This document shows, in pieces, positions 62,437 to 64,000 of a DNA stretch of 64,000 bases (within the stretch, counting starts at the first letter, position 1; the number at the start of each line of letters is the position of its first letter). The notes beneath the pieces were generated by a model that ran no database searches, was not told where the DNA came from, and worked only from the letters and a program-made list of their open reading frames with translations. Source of the DNA: Akebia trifoliata (taxonomy: Eukaryota; Streptophyta; Magnoliopsida; Ranunculales; Lardizabalaceae). A program made the translations under genes and the position numbers. The DNA is taken from assembly GCA_017979445.1 (NCBI GenBank), contig CM030704.1, positions 15,545,658-15,609,657 on the forward strand. The letters run 5' to 3'.

Positions 62437-64000
62437 TTGTCTTCCTCCTATCGTGCTTTTGTTATTGCTTTGTCCTCAATATCTGTTCCTCGTAGTGTTG
62501 TTGATGCCCTGTCTCAACCAAGTTGGAAAATGGCAATGGAGGAGGAAATGCAGGCCCTTGAGAAGAATAATACTTGGGATATGGTTGTTCTTCCTAGAGG
62601 AAAGAAACCAGTGGGATGTAAATGGATCTTTACTGTGAAGCATCACCCAGATGGACCGTGGATAGGTATAAAGCCAGACTTGTCGCCAAGGGTTACACTC
62701 AAACTTATGGCATTGACTACTGCGAAACATTGTCTCCGGTAGCAAAAATGAACTCTATTAGAGTGTTGTTATCCTTTGCAGCCAATCAAGATTGGCCATT
62801 GCTACAATTTGATGTGAAGAATGCTTTTCTGCATGGTGACTTGGAAGAAGAAGTGTATATGGTACCTCCTCCTGGTTTTAAATGTCCAGCTATTGAAGGG
62901 AAAGTGTGTAAACTAAAAAAGGCGTTTTTTGGCTTGAAACAGTCTCCTAGAGCATGGTTTGAAAAGTTTCACTGTGCCAGGGTGGGGTATGGTTACAAGT
63001 GGAGTCAAACTGACCACACATTATTCATTAAACATTTCAATGAGAAAATTACTGCTCTCATAGTCTATGTTGACGACATTGTTGTGACTGGTAATAACTA
63101 TGATGAAATGAAAAAATTAAAATACCAGTTAGCAAAGGAGTTTGAGATTAAGGACTTGGGTCAATTGAAATACTTTCTTGGGATTGAAGTTGCTAGATCA
63201 AAGAAGGGTATTTTCATCTCGCAGCGGAAGTATGTTATGGATTTCCTTCATGGGACAGGTATGATGGGTTGCAAGCCTTGTGATACTCCCATTGAGTCAA
63301 ACCATAGACTTCGTGAGTCTAATGGTGAACCCTGCATTGGTGTTGAGAGATATCAGAGACTTGTGGGTCAGCTAATTTATCTTACCTTAACCCGCCCAGA
63401 TATTGCTTATGCAGTTAGTGTGGTAAGTCAGTTTATGCATGCACCAACTGCAACTCATTTAAATACTGCTTATAGAATCCTAAGGTACTTAAAATCCACT
63501 TCTGGACAAGGTTTATTATATGCTTGTCATGGTAGTTTGCGTGTCGAAGCCTACATAGATGCAGATTGGGCAGGATCAGTGTCAGATCGTCGTTCCACGT
63601 CTGAATATTGCGCATTTGTTGGGGGTAATCTTGTTTCTTGGAGAAGTAAGAAACAGACAGTGGTTGCAATATCCAGTGCAGAAGCTAAGTTTAGGTCTAT
63701 GGCTCATGGGGTGTGCGAGCTTCTATGGCTTCAAATCCTCTTAACCGAATTGAACTTTCCTATTCATGGGCCGATGAGTTTGTATTGTGACAATAAGGCA
63801 GCCATTAATATTGCTCATAACCCAGTTCAACACGATAAAACTAAACACATTGAGGTAGATAGGCACTTCATCAAGGAAAAGTTGCAGTCTGGACACATTT
63901 GTACTCCATTCGTACAAACTGAAGATCAGTTGGCTGACATCCTTACTAAGGGGCTGGGTAGTTTACATTTTCATAGCATTGTTAACAAGTTGGGCATGAA
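62437..64000 (+). pseudogene. Copia RT and RNase H, second unit (runs to window end)
   Basis: Starts MSSSYRAFVIALSS; a one-base loss near 62658 shifts frame, after which the frame is open from about 62660 to 64000. RT: QFDVKNAFLHGDLEEEVYM, LKQSPRAWFEKF, YVDDIVVTGNN, and LGQLKYFLGIEVARSKKGIF. RNase H: YIDADWAGSVSDRRSTS, ISSAEAKFRSMA, LYCDNKAAINIAHNP, and KHIEVDRHFIKEK. It ends LADILTKGLGSLHFHSIVNK, so the pol stop and 3' LTR should follow directly. Confidence 0.88.

Larger units (their letters stand above)
54755..64000 (+). mobile_element. Copia element with its interior duplicated head to tail
   Basis: A short 5' LTR (about 54755-54935) and a primer site of the initiator-tRNA-Met type are followed by a leader and gag-pro-INT-RT. 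At 59062/59063 RT stops and the leader starts again from a point equal to 55053. The second unit runs through gag, protease, integrase, RT and RNase H to the window end. Units are near-identical at about 4.0-kb offset. The 3' LTR is beyond 64000. Both units are broken. Confidence 0.88.

Overview
This is a 64-kb piece of a plant (angiosperm, probably dicot) nuclear genome. The signs are AT-rich DNA, GT-AG introns, several nested LTR retrotransposons of Tat/Ogre and Copia type, many MITEs, an assembly gap of 100 N (36835-36934), one hAT-derived host gene and the 3' exons of another host gene. Nothing bacterial or organellar is visible. Roughly three quarters of the window is transposon DNA.

Layout. 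1-1863: the 5' LTR and start of the interior of a minus-strand Tat/Ogre-type element that runs off the left edge. 2040-11963: a complete but decayed minus-strand Tat-type element with both LTRs and a GAGGG target-site duplication (TSD). It has gag, protease, RT and two RNase H domains, an integrase interrupted by foreign LTR-like DNA, and a broken plus-strand 'antisense' ORF. 12387-15272: a minus-strand solo LTR with TSD ATGGG. 16111-16187 plus 36935-37229: the two ends of a second, related solo LTR (TSD GAGCT), split by a giant Ogre-like element that starts at 16188 and runs into the gap. That solo LTR is itself inserted in an older MITE-like repeat, whose 14-bp inverted ends lie at 15917 and 37428.

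The giant element (>20.6 kb visible) is the most interesting object. On the plus strand it has a 2.2-kb LTR, a primer-binding site, a 2.7-kb leader holding three different arrays of short palindromes, and a decayed gag-pro-RT-RH-aRH-INT. On the minus strand, between INT and the gap, it carries two apparently intact intron-containing genes of the plant-mobile-domain/DUF7745 type: 505 aa in 2 exons and 726 aa in 6 exons, every intron in phase 0. The upstream region of the first holds five 17-bp palindromes at exactly 38-bp spacing, the same array design seen in the leader 12.7 kb away. The upstream region of the second holds about 27 GTCAA/TTGAC (W-box-like) cores.

38288-43108: a host-type gene, a DAYSLEEPER-like domesticated hAT transposase (680 aa, single coding exon). 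It has a promoter with telo-box and GCCCA motifs, a candidate 5'-UTR exon and a 2.4-kb leader intron that contains a hAT MITE. 43109-53566: intergenic DNA with a decayed Copia end, several MITEs and three 3' exons of an alpha/beta-hydrolase gene on the minus strand. 53567-54754: the start of another Tat/Ogre LTR. 54755-64000: a Copia element inserted in that LTR. Its interior is present twice head to tail (4.0-kb offset), with the breakpoint inside a perfect 13-bp inverted repeat in its leader; its 3' LTR lies beyond the window.
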